Of a stretch of 8,011 nt of DNA, positions 1-5,790 are shown piece after piece (within the stretch, counting starts at the first letter, position 1; the number at the start of each line of letters is the position of its first letter). The stretch comes from Promethearchaeota archaeon. Its GTDB lineage: Archaea > Asgardarchaeota > Lokiarchaeia > Sigynarchaeales > SOKP01. The notes beneath the pieces were generated by a model, which had not been told where the DNA came from, searched no databases, and worked only from the letters and a program-made list of their open reading frames with translations. A program made the translations under genes and the position numbers. The stretch lies in contig JAHLWV010000096.1 in assembly GCA_019057735.1 (NCBI GenBank), positions 1-8,011 on the forward strand, given 5' to 3'.

Positions 1-676
1 TTAACCGGATAATAGCGCGGAGGATAGAATTTATATTTTCCGCAAGATTATTTTGTATTGACATTAGGGGGAACAACTTTAATGTCGCGTTCAGCCCGGC
101 GCCTACCGGTCTGGACAACCCTTTTCCTATCTTAAGTTTGCCCCGATATGGGTCAATTGTGGCGTAGCCGATCGTCCCTTTTTCAAAAACCGTGTAAAGT
201 CCTTTGCGACCGCGTTTCTTTTTTGTCCTTGGCTTCTTGTGCCTCTTCTTGTTTCTAGAACCCTTAGGTCGTCCGAGCTTTTTTATTTTTTTAGGACTTA
301 GGTCAGTTCTTGCTTCTATGTACCTAAATTGCCGCTTGCCGCGTTTTTTAAAGAAATTACTTTTAACACCAATCGTCGTCGTGATTCTTTCGTTGTTTTC
401 GTAGCTGTAATGTCGGATAATGGCTTTCTTGAACGGCTTTTTATGGGGGTGGATGATATGGGTGATCTCCCTGTTTAAGTTTTTTGCCATTGCTTGCGTA
501 GCGTTCAAGGCATCGGAACTAATCGTGCTAATATCATGCTCGGTGTTCCCATTTGCCTCGTTAAAAACTTCGCGAATATCTTCTTCTGAACGACTTTTAG
601 ACACTTTTATTCCTAAGGTTTTATGGGACGCGTATCCCGTAGCTATAATAACGTAAATGGCTACTTTCGGAGAGGA
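1..676 (-). pseudogene. DDE transposase fragment, 5'-truncated and cut by the window edge
   Basis: The minus strand is open for about 225 codons from just after a TGA (677-679) through base 1, with no ATG, GTG or TTG near its upstream end. The translation reads as a DDE-type transposase: a YVIIATGY strand followed by a KSRSEEDIREVF helix, an SSDALNATQAM segment carrying the likely second acidic residue, then THIIHPHKKPFKK, a very basic Lys/Arg-rich loop, and near the left edge IQNNLAENINSIL, which looks like the Asn-x-x-Ala-Glu context of the third acidic residue. The part that should carry the zinc or HTH domain and the first Asp is missing upstream, so the gene is N-terminally truncated; its C-terminus lies outside the window. 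The family was not identified with certainty (an ISNCY-like archaeal group is possible). Two plus-strand open frames over the same bases are its antisense shadows. Confidence 0.6.
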
Positions 677-818
677 TCATACGAGATTAGTTTTTAATTT
701 TAGTAACACAAACAGGAGTGATAGTATTTGGAAATCAATATTTTTACGAGGCATTGAGGGAAAACCATTAAAATTAAAGGAATGGTTTGATAAGAAATAT
801 AACAGAGAATTCTGGTAA
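657..818 (+). CDS. small unknown protein or 3' remnant of a displaced gene (53 aa)
   Basis: ATG at 657-659 opens 53 codons ending in TAA at 816-818. The protein begins MATFGEDHTRLVF and ends GKPLKLKEWFDKKYNREFW, a mixed charged/aromatic composition that reads like true coding sequence rather than noise. A TAA directly precedes the ATG in frame, and I see neither a TATA box nor a Shine-Dalgarno motif. The start overlaps the truncated end of the minus-strand transposase by 20 bases, so the simplest reading is the C-terminal tail of a gene cut at about 657-676 by the rearrangement that also truncated the transposase. I do not recognise the family and assign no function. It could also be a chance frame. 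Confidence 0.3.
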   Translation: MATFGEDHTRLVFNFSNTNRSDSIWKSIFLRGIEGKPLKLKEWFDKKYNREFW

Positions 819-967
819 AGAATTATTGCTAACTCTTTTAATTTTGATTAAATCTTGTGCATAATAACATAAAATATATGACTTTGTTACAGATAATCTA
901 TGGTTTTAAGAGTCAAAAGTATTTTGAATTCTATATTTCTCACCCAAAAATCATTATTTACTATTGA

Positions 968-1924
968 TTATTCAATAGGATATGTAATGTAACCTCCTCC
1001 TTTACATCTCCAACAAAATTTTTTGTATTTTCCTGTTCCATTACAAGCCCAACATTCATTTGTTGAATAAATTCCTGTTCCCCCACATGTACTGCATATT
1101 TCTCTTTTGCTAATTTCAATAGATCCCTTACCTTCGCAAATTTTACATTTTTCTTTCGAAAATATACCAGTTCCTTCACAACGAGTACATTTCACAACTT
1201 TCTTCCCTAATCCAAAACAAGTTGAACATAATTCTTCATCAATATTTCCAGTTGCAGCACACTCATCGCAGTTAGAAGTTGAAGATACTCCACTTCCATT
1301 ACAAATAGTACACATTTTAACAAGCCATCCTGTTCCTTCACAATTTTTGCAATAAGCCCCAATTCCCCACCCAGTTCCATCGCAATATCTGCACTCTGAG
1401 TCATACTCTCCCTTACCATTACATTTATTACATATCTCACTAATTTCGCCTTCTCCCTCACATTTTCTACATTTTTCGGGCAAAATTTGAAATACCGAGC
1501 AACTTTCTGCAATACCCTTATATTTGCGATATGTTCCACTATTGCATAACACATGAACTAGTTTTTTTCTGTTAAGAACTTTTTCAATAGGAGCTACAAA
1601 ATCGGTATCACCCGATATAACCACACAAATATCAATAATGTTTTTACTAGAATCATCCATAAAATCCGAACCCATTTTAGTATCGATATCTTTTTTATAT
1701 GGACCAAATATTATTTCATAAGAATATTCTTTTTGGTGAATTTCTACAATCTTGTTCTCATCCTTATACTTCCCTTTCTTTAAATACAAATTTTTTATTA
1801 CAATTTTTCCTAGTTTTGAACAGTAATCTTCAATAAAATCGATTTGAATTTTATATTCCTCTATGTCATGGGAAGCTTCATAGATATTTTGATAATCATA
1901 ATATACGCCAACTTTTTTCTTCAT
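968..1924 (-). CDS. NYN (PIN-like) nuclease fused to twelve CxxCxGxG zinc modules
   Basis: This 318-residue protein has two parts. Residues 1-150 form a NYN/LabA-type domain, a PIN-fold metal-dependent RNase family: VYYDYQNI (Asp10, Asn13), a KMGSDFMDD segment (Lys83, Asp87, Asp91) and VVISGDTDFVAPIEKVL (Asp106, Asp108) supply the expected acidic metal site. Residues 152-309 hold twelve consecutive CxxC motifs, at Cys152, 165, 178, 192, 205, 219, 233, 246, 260, 277, 291 and 304, most in the form CxxCxGxG with 13-17 residues between starts. This is the DnaJ-type cysteine-rich pattern, but DnaJ has four such motifs (two zinc ions), so about six zinc ions are expected here. ATG at 1922-1924 is the natural start, with a TATA-like box about 29 bases upstream implying a leaderless transcript. 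The role is inferred: RNA cleavage with the zinc array binding RNA or a protein. The gene is AT-rich and intact. The domain call is firm; the substrate is unknown. Confidence 0.85.
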   Translation of the reverse strand: MKKKVGVYYDYQNIYEASHDIEEYKIQIDFIEDYCSKLGKIVIKNLYLKKGKYKDENKIVEIHQKEYSYEIIFGPYKKDIDTKMGSDFMDDSSKNIIDICVVISGDTDFVAPIEKVLNRKKLVHVLCNSGTYRKYKGIAESCSVFQILPEKCRKCEGEGEISEICNKCNGKGEYDSECRYCDGTGWGIGAYCKNCEGTGWLVKMCTICNGSGVSSTSNCDECAATGNIDEELCSTCFGLGKKVVKCTRCEGTGIFSKEKCKICEGKGSIEISKREICSTCGGTGIYSTNECWACNGTGKYKKFCWRCKGGGYITYPIE

Positions 1925-1945
1925 AAAGGATCATAAGTTTAAATC

Positions 1946-1957
1946 TAATAAATATCT
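1946..1957 (-). promoter_or_regulatory. TATA-like box of the NYN nuclease gene
   Basis: On the minus strand GATATTTATTAG lies about 29 bases ahead of the ATG at 1924. With the usual archaeal spacing of about 25 bases from TATA box to transcription start, the transcript would begin at or next to the start codon, so it would be leaderless. No Shine-Dalgarno motif is seen. A TTTAAA at 1938-1943 is closer and less well placed. Inference from spacing and composition only. Confidence 0.35.
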
Positions 1958-2062
1958 TTATGGATTCAGATTATTGAGATCATTGGCAAAATAATAATTT
2001 CTAATTTTAACTTAATTTGTTTGCATGAAAAGATTTACATGGCGTATTAAATTTCAAATAAT

Positions 2063-2076
2063 GTCGGCTTACCGAC
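2063..2076. other. short perfect hairpin GTCGG-CTTA-CCGAC
   Basis: A 5-bp perfect stem with a 4-base loop stands out in the AT-rich gap between the NYN gene and the insertion sequence. No T-run follows it on either strand, so it does not look like an intrinsic terminator. It lies on the radA-downstream side of the element and predates or is independent of it. Function unknown. Confidence 0.3.
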
Positions 2077-2133
2077 CATAGAAAATAATAATAAAAAAAA
2101 TAAATACTTAGATACTGAAAAAATAAAAAAAAA

Positions 2134-2165
2134 CTTAATTGATAATCCCCACTCACTCGACAAAA
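2134..2165. repeat. terminal inverted repeat, left end of the insertion sequence
   Basis: Read on the plus strand it begins CTTAATTGATAA and continues through CACTCAC and CGACAAAA. Twenty-seven of 32 positions match the reverse complement of 3881-3912; the mismatches are a block of four after the first 12 bases and one before CGACAAAA. The transposase stop codon lies 4 bases inside this end. Confidence 0.85.
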
Positions 2166-2169
2166 TCAT

Positions 2170-3819
2170 TTAGGTGCTCCCTAACTCCCTTAGGTTTTCT
2201 TCAAATTGAGCGATGTTTCCCGTGTCAATCTCTCGGATTCTCCACGTACGCCTTACCATAGCGTATTGAGCCGTAAAGTTTCTCCTACTGAATTCAGTAA
2301 GCGGTGTCTCGCTTGCTAAAAGGATGCTAGTGACATTTTTCTTGGAATAATCTATATCTATTAGCTGAGAGTAAAGTCCACCGTGCTCGAGAAAGATTCT
2401 TGATATGTTTTCTCTTCCCATTAATGACCGAAAATGATGCTTGCTGCGATGAAATAATTGTTCTTTGGCATTATTGGTGAACTCTAGCTGGTCGTCATCG
2501 TATGCTACGAATAGACCCTCTCTATATGAATTAACTAACCGTATCCACTGTTGCCAGACTTTCTCGCAAGAAAGCTTGTGGGAAGACTGTTGCCACTTAA
2601 TATTGTGGGGATTATACTCTAGACGCCGTCTCTTTAGGCGACTTTGAAGCTTATATACCCATTTATCTATTTGCTTCTGGATGAATTGAGAGCGATTTGC
2701 TCGTTTTCCAAAGATCCCTCTAATATTCTCGAGATCAGGAATCAAAGAGGTGATCTCGTCTCGCAACTGTTGGGTTTCAGAGAGAAGGGTAGTAAGGGCA
2801 TTGATTAAAGAACCAAGCGAGTGAGAAAGCTTTGGACTTAATGGATACGATCTGAAAGGCTCTAATTTATCAACCACGTATTTTAGATTGGCGTGACATT
2901 CAATCCCGGGAAATATCTTGAAGCGATCTCCTCGTGCCGATATTGCACACTTTAACTCCTCACTGATTGGTAAGAAAAACTTGTATAAATCATTTGAATC
3001 AGCAAGGTTGCTTTTGGCAACGATAGATAATTGTCTGACAGCTTTTTTAATTGTTGTCTTGAGATGAGAATCTTTTGATGCAATTAGCTCGGCGATGTGG
3101 TCAAGAAAGTGATATTGACAGAAAACATGAGGGATCTTCCTATTGAAAGATTTGACGGCATTAACAATATTCCTTTGTTTATCAGAAATTACAGCAACTA
3201 TTGGTACATCGTAGAGCTCTTCAATTTCCTGTAATAAGCCTTCAAGTTTGGATGCTGGTGCGGATTCCAGGTTTCTTGCTATTAACACATGTCCTGTAAG
3301 GCGATCAGAAAAAACCCATAGAGAAGGCTCCTTTTTAACGGGTTGAGCTCCATCCAACGATAAGATGATTTTCCCACTTGATTTAACGTCATTAAGGACC
3401 TTCTCGTCCATGTATTGCTTACCGGACATCTCAAAATATTCACAGATATGCTTTACCGTACCCCTCGAAATGGAGACCTCCCAATCGTCCCACATGAGCT
3501 CCACGATTAGCGAGTAGTTCAGATGGTGCTTGAAATAGTGCTGGATCACCTTAGCCCATACATCCAAGGCAAATCGCTTACGTTTTATAGTAGAGGGATA
3601 CACGGCTGGAAATGCTTTATGCATTTCACAATCTTGATTAGTACAGCTATAATAATTGGTGACTACCCATAGCGATCCTTTCATTGTCTCAATTCTTCGG
3701 CCTCCGTTATTAAACTCGTGTCGTAGTTTCGAATTACAGAGAGGACAAGTGAATTCTTCGGGAGAATCCCAATAGGTATACCTCGTGGCCGTACGAATGT
3801 CGTTAGGTTTTGCAGGCAT
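2170..3819 (-). CDS. transposase of the insertion sequence (MULE/IS256-like DDE family)
   Basis: This intact 549-residue protein catalyses movement of the surrounding element. An N-terminal zinc-ribbon-like region has CPLC at 25-28 and Cys59/Cys64. The RNase H-fold catalytic core shows LSLDGAQP (Asp156), VISDKQRN (Asp213) and, about 240 residues later, FTNNAKEQLFHRSK (Glu453). A CxxH signature (Cys234, His237, in HVFCQYHF) follows the second Asp, as is characteristic of Mutator-like transposases, and the long insertion before the Glu is helical and basic. The ATG at 3817-3819 lies 62 bases inside the right end, and TAA at 2170-2172 is just inside the left repeat. No frameshift is seen. It shares no obvious family identity with the truncated transposase at the left edge. 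The assignment to the MULE/IS256 superfamily rests on motif order plus the apparent 9-bp target duplication. Confidence 0.85.
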   Translation of the reverse strand: MPAKPNDIRTATRYTYWDSPEEFTCPLCNSKLRHEFNNGGRRIETMKGSLWVVTNYYSCTNQDCEMHKAFPAVYPSTIKRKRFALDVWAKVIQHYFKHHLNYSLIVELMWDDWEVSISRGTVKHICEYFEMSGKQYMDEKVLNDVKSSGKIILSLDGAQPVKKEPSLWVFSDRLTGHVLIARNLESAPASKLEGLLQEIEELYDVPIVAVISDKQRNIVNAVKSFNRKIPHVFCQYHFLDHIAELIASKDSHLKTTIKKAVRQLSIVAKSNLADSNDLYKFFLPISEELKCAISARGDRFKIFPGIECHANLKYVVDKLEPFRSYPLSPKLSHSLGSLINALTTLLSETQQLRDEITSLIPDLENIRGIFGKRANRSQFIQKQIDKWVYKLQSRLKRRRLEYNPHNIKWQQSSHKLSCEKVWQQWIRLVNSYREGLFVAYDDDQLEFTNNAKEQLFHRSKHHFRSLMGRENISRIFLEHGGLYSQLIDIDYSKKNVTSILLASETPLTEFSRRNFTAQYAMVRRTWRIREIDTGNIAQFEENLRELGST

Positions 3820-3880
3820 TAATAATAATAAGGAAAATACGAAGATAAATGTTACTCTTTTAGGTTTCGCCCGAGCGTGT

Positions 3881-3912
3881 TTTTGTCGGGTGAGTGTAAT
3901 TTATCAATTAAG
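3881..3912. repeat. terminal inverted repeat, right end of the insertion sequence
   Basis: Its reverse complement begins CTTAATTGATAA and then has CACTCAC and CGACAAAA in register with the left end. The inner part overlaps a CCCGA...TCGGG hairpin (3870-3874 with 3886-3890, loop of 11 bases) which could limit read-in transcription from radA or bind transposase; that role is inference. Confidence 0.85.
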
Positions 3913-3929
3913 AAAAAAAAAGAAATAAA
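3913..3929 (-). terminator. oligo-T terminator of radA, split by the insertion sequence
   Basis: On the minus strand, four bases after the radA stop codon, the sequence runs TTTATTTCTTTTTTTTT and then enters the insertion sequence; the other side (2125-2133) resumes with nine T and a further T-rich stretch. Archaeal transcription ends at such oligo-T tracts without a hairpin, so the intact site was probably a long T-rich terminator that served as the insertion target. Confidence 0.5.
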
Positions 3930-3932
3930 GAT

Positions 3933-4385
3933 TTAGGCGCTCAAAAGAGCTTTCGCGTTTTTTTGCATTTCGACGATCATTTTAGAAGATATACCGCTAA
4001 TTTTAGAGGCAACTTGCTCGGGGTCGGAACTTACCAACTCTTCTACAGAGCCTACTCCGGCTTTTATTAAGTTTTTTGCGGTACCGGCTCCAATTCCTTT
4101 CATGTCGATGAGCGAATGTTTACCGTTGCCATTATCGGAAGCTTTGCTTTCTTCGACGCTACTCTCTTCTTCGTACAATGCTTCGACTTCGAAATCTAAG
4201 CCTTGAGCTTCCGGGACTTCTCCCTTTTCCGTATCGGTAATTCCTACGTTCGTTATGTAAAACTCTGCTTCTTCAGGTGGCAAGTCTGGCGCGTCCACAA
4301 TTATAGCTCTGCGTTTCAGCGAACTGTTCGAAGAGAATCCCTTAGTCTTGAACATAACTCGGAAGTGGCAGCCATGGGCTACGAT
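3933..4385 (-). CDS. radA: radA, 3' part: C-terminal ATPase segment plus extra helix-hairpin-helix domain
   Basis: This frame opens right after a TAA in the 31-nt insertion and runs to TAA at 3933-3935. It begins IVAHGCHFRV and continues through RRAIIVDAPDLPPEEAEFY, which is the RadA/Rad51 C-terminal core (compare the family AHxxxxRVYLRK...RIARLIDAPHLPEGEAVF pattern), so it is the direct continuation of the upstream frame. An acidic linker follows the core, then about 60 residues (HSLIDMKGIGAGTAKNLI onwards to the end) that look like a helix-hairpin-helix DNA-binding domain of the kind normally found at the RadA N-terminus. Most RadA proteins end shortly after the core, so this duplication is unusual. 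An in-frame ATG at 4353-4355 could start it independently, but the protein would lack the ATPase core and is unlikely to work alone. With the upstream part, a joined protein would have about 416 residues, versus the usual 320-350. Confidence 0.75.
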   Translation of the reverse strand: MVAHGCHFRVMFKTKGFSSNSSLKRRAIIVDAPDLPPEEAEFYITNVGITDTEKGEVPEAQGLDFEVEALYEEESSVEESKASDNGNGKHSLIDMKGIGAGTAKNLIKAGVGSVEELVSSDPEQVASKISGISSKMIVEMQKNAKALLSA

Positions 4386-5214
4386 TTAGAAGCGATTGAT
4401 GAAATATCTTATCACTATTTCCGCCAATAGCGTCGTTTCCCGAGAACATTCCCATCATCTTGGTTAAAACTTGATTGGTTAAAAGAACGGCGCAATTGTA
4501 AGTTTCCGAGATTCGAGAAAGTGCGTGTATCATGTTGTTTAAAAAGCTTTGCCGACGAGCTAACATGCCAATACCCACATATTCGGCCCTCAAAAGCGCC
4601 ATCAAACTGTCTACTACAATTAGACGCACATTTCGAGTTTTGCATAAAGTTTCAGCTTTTTGAATCATTTGCGATTGGTGGTCCGATGAATAAATCCTGG
4701 CGTGATAAATTTGCGATAGAACCTTTTTCGGATCGAGCCCAAACCTCTTAGCGATTCTTTTGATTTTTTCCTTAGAAAAAGTGTTTTCGGTGTCGATGTA
4801 GGCTACGGTCGAACCTAAACCTCCCTTGCTCTTAGGAAGCTGTATGGTTACAGCGATCGTGTGAGCTAAATTGGTTTTACCGGACTTAAAGGGTCCGTAC
4901 ACTTCGGTGAGTTTGCCAGTTTGGAATCCGCCGCCTAAAATTCGGTTCAGTTCGGAAGAGCCAGTGGTAATGTACTCGGTGTTCTCGTCGATATCTCTGG
5001 CAGGTATGAACTCAGTCATACCCAAAGCGTTTCGCGCGTTCCAAATCAATTTTTTGGCGGTTTTATCGCCTAACCCGTCTATTTCCGATATAATATTGTA
5101 TGGGGACATTGCTAAAGCTTCTGCCGTGCTAATACCGCTCTCTTGCAAGAGCTTTATCTGTCGAGCGTAGATCCCTTTTACCTGGTCTAAATCTGAAATT
5201 TTTCGATATCCTTC
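4342..5214 (-). CDS. radA: radA, 5' part: N-terminal HhH domain and RecA-fold ATPase core, disrupted at both ends
   Basis: RadA is the archaeal Rad51 homologue that forms filaments on single-stranded DNA and drives ATP-dependent strand exchange in recombinational repair. Seen in order: an N-terminal helix-hairpin-helix domain (KISDLDQVKGIYARQIKLL through GLGDKTAKKLI), a linker with FIPA matching the FxxA polymerisation motif, Walker A GPFKSGKTN, AYIDTENTF, Walker B LIVVDSLMALLRAEY, loop L1 YVGIGMLARRQ, and NQVLTKMMGMFSGNDAIGGN. Homology ends at 4417, where the 31-nt insertion shifts the frame; the last 25 codons to TAA 4342-4344 are nonsense. The 5' end is also abnormal: homology begins around 5205-5202 with no ATG or GTG, and the frame merges with the overlapping ThiF-like gene. 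The first plausible in-frame start, TTG at 5146-5148, would remove half of the HhH domain. Residues between the lesions look fully conserved, so any decay is recent or the breaks are assembly errors. Confidence 0.85.
   Translation of the reverse strand, partial: EGYRKISDLDQVKGIYARQIKLLQESGISTAEALAMSPYNIISEIDGLGDKTAKKLIWNARNALGMTEFIPARDIDENTEYITTGSSELNRILGGGFQTGKLTEVYGPFKSGKTNLAHTIAVTIQLPKSKGGLGSTVAYIDTENTFSKEKIKRIAKRFGLDPKKVLSQIYHARIYSSDHQSQMIQKAETLCKTRNVRLIVVDSLMALLRAEYVGIGMLARRQSFLNNMIHALSRISETYNCAVLLTNQVLTKMMGMFSGNDAIGGNSDKIFHQSLLNRSPWLPLPSYVQD
4386..4416 (-). other. 31-nt frame-breaking insertion in radA; candidate micro-intron or indel
   Basis: Removing these 31 bases joins GGA AAT to ATC GTA GCC CAT GGC and restores GGN-IV-AHG, the conserved segment after loop L2 of RadA. 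Left in, they shift the frame and stop codons follow. The insertion can fold: on the minus strand AGUGAU at its 5' end pairs with AUCGCU near its 3' end, enclosing a small GAU/AUC stem. For an archaeal bulge-helix-bulge intron, intron bases 2-5 (GUGA) would pair with exon bases UCGU, which works only with two wobble pairs, and the flanking helices are weak. AATCG occurs both near its 3' end and across the junction, so slippage is also possible. Confidence 0.6.
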
Positions 5215-5653
5215 TTTTTCGGCACTCTCTAGCGATAAAGATCGAAGTAGCCGGATCGTCTAAAGTGAGGGCTACAACTTTCACGCCTTCGAGAACCGAA
5301 TCTATGTTTCCTTCTGTAATTTTAATAAACTTTTTTATTGCAACTTCAGGGTCAATTTTTCGCAAAAATTCTTCCACGACATCTATTTTTCTTTTACCGA
5401 TGTCCTCAATGGTACAAATTTGCCGGTTCAAATTAGATTCGTCGAAAACGTCGAAATCGCAAATTACTAAGTTCTGACAGCCTGAGCGAACGAGATTTTC
5501 GGCAAGAGGTCTGCCTAATCCGCCCACTCCAAGAACCGCGACTCTCGAGCTCCTAATTTTTTCTTGTTCTTCGAACTTAATGGGACCAATGTTTCGAGAA
5601 ACGCGTTCCCAATAAGAATTTGACCAAACATCTAATTTTTGATTGACAAACAT
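5129..5653 (-). CDS. ThiF/MoeB/E1-like adenylyltransferase, C-terminally truncated
   Basis: E1-like enzymes adenylate the C-terminal glycine of a ubiquitin-like or sulfur-carrier protein (ThiS, MoaD, SAMP/Urm1). The 174-codon frame starts with ATG at 5651-5653. YWERVSRNIGPIKFEEQEKI is the typical N-terminal lead-in, followed by the nucleotide-binding loop GVGGLG (42-47), CDFDVFDESNLNRQ with Asp66/Asp68 and Arg77, Lys89 in GKRKID, and LTLDDPATSIFIARECRKRRI (131-149), the substrate-side helix after the conserved Asp. Homology ends at about residue 149 (base 5207). The remaining residues are radA sequence read in the wrong frame. The catalytic cysteine and CxxC zinc pairs of full-length MoeB/ThiF (about 240 residues or more) are absent, so the product is probably inactive. 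A deletion, or a misjoined assembly, appears to have fused this gene to radA. An upstream AT-rich promoter region with a dyad is present. Confidence 0.8.
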   Translation of the reverse strand: MFVNQKLDVWSNSYWERVSRNIGPIKFEEQEKIRSSRVAVLGVGGLGRPLAENLVRSGCQNLVICDFDVFDESNLNRQICTIEDIGKRKIDVVEEFLRKIDPEVAIKKFIKITEGNIDSVLEGVKVVALTLDDPATSIFIARECRKRRISKNFRFRPGKRDLRSTDKALARERY

Positions 5654-5682
5654 CTTTAATAAACCATTTTTGATGCGTTTTC

Positions 5683-5710
5683 ATAGCTTAAATACCGAAG
5701 CTATTTAAAA
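5683..5710 (-). promoter_or_regulatory. promoter region with 7-bp dyad ahead of the ThiF-like gene
   Basis: ATAGCTT (5683-5689) and AAGCTAT (5698-5704) form a perfect 7-bp inverted repeat with an 8-base spacer. On the minus strand it is interleaved with two TATA-like sequences, TTTTAAATAG (5701-5710) and GGTATTTAAGC (5686-5696), about 53 and 39 bases ahead of the ATG at 5653. A dyad overlapping TATA boxes is the usual geometry of an archaeal repressor operator, but no regulator can be named. Confidence 0.4.
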
Positions 5711-5790
5711 GAAAATTTAAGGGTGGTTACAAAACTTAGTGATGAAAAAGAAGTATTAGGAAAACTAAAACTATAATTAAACAATCAGAT

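Larger units (their letters stand above)
2134..3912 (-). mobile_element. complete insertion sequence, MULE/IS256-like, 1779 bp
   Basis: The element is bounded by 32-base terminal inverted repeats and holds a single transposase gene filling almost all of it. Both flanks carry a run of exactly nine A (2125-2133 and 3913-3921), compatible with a 9-bp target-site duplication, a size typical of Mutator-like and IS256 elements; because the target is a homopolymer this is suggestive rather than proof. It lies in the oligo-T tract immediately behind radA (T-run on the minus strand), so it probably landed in the radA terminator without harming a coding region. Intact ends and an intact gene indicate a recent, possibly active element. 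Confidence 0.85.

Noticed and set aside
204..656. Two plus-strand open frames (204-404 and 420-656) encoding hydrophobic peptides
   Set aside because: They are antisense to the transposase-like frame on the minus strand, which has far clearer protein character; their hydrophobicity comes from reading its Lys/Arg/Asn-rich codons backwards.
961..1554. Overlapping open frames within the NYN gene on both strands
   Set aside because: They are alternate-frame readings of the repetitive cysteine-module DNA and match no domain, whereas the 318-residue frame has regular CxxC spacing and a NYN domain.
4379..4415. Spliceosomal-type GT...AG intron of 37 nt in radA with a CTAA branch-like element
   Set aside because: Removing it would delete conserved residues of GGN-IV-AHG, while removing 31 nt restores them exactly; the rest of the gene is archaeal in type.
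5129..5230. Programmed frameshift joining the ThiF-like protein to RadA
   Set aside because: The A-rich stretch GAAAAAGAAGG is only weakly slippery, and the E1-like domain lacks its whole second half, so a functional fusion is implausible.
4203..5477. Plus-strand frames opposite radA and the ThiF-like gene, and a minus-strand frame 4415-4645
   Set aside because: Shadows of strongly recognisable coding sequence, with no motif or start context of their own.
5687..5775. Plus-strand 29-codon open stretch between the ThiF-like gene and the kinase
   Set aside because: No ATG, low-complexity Lys/Leu composition expected by chance in A-rich DNA, and it overlaps the promoter dyad.
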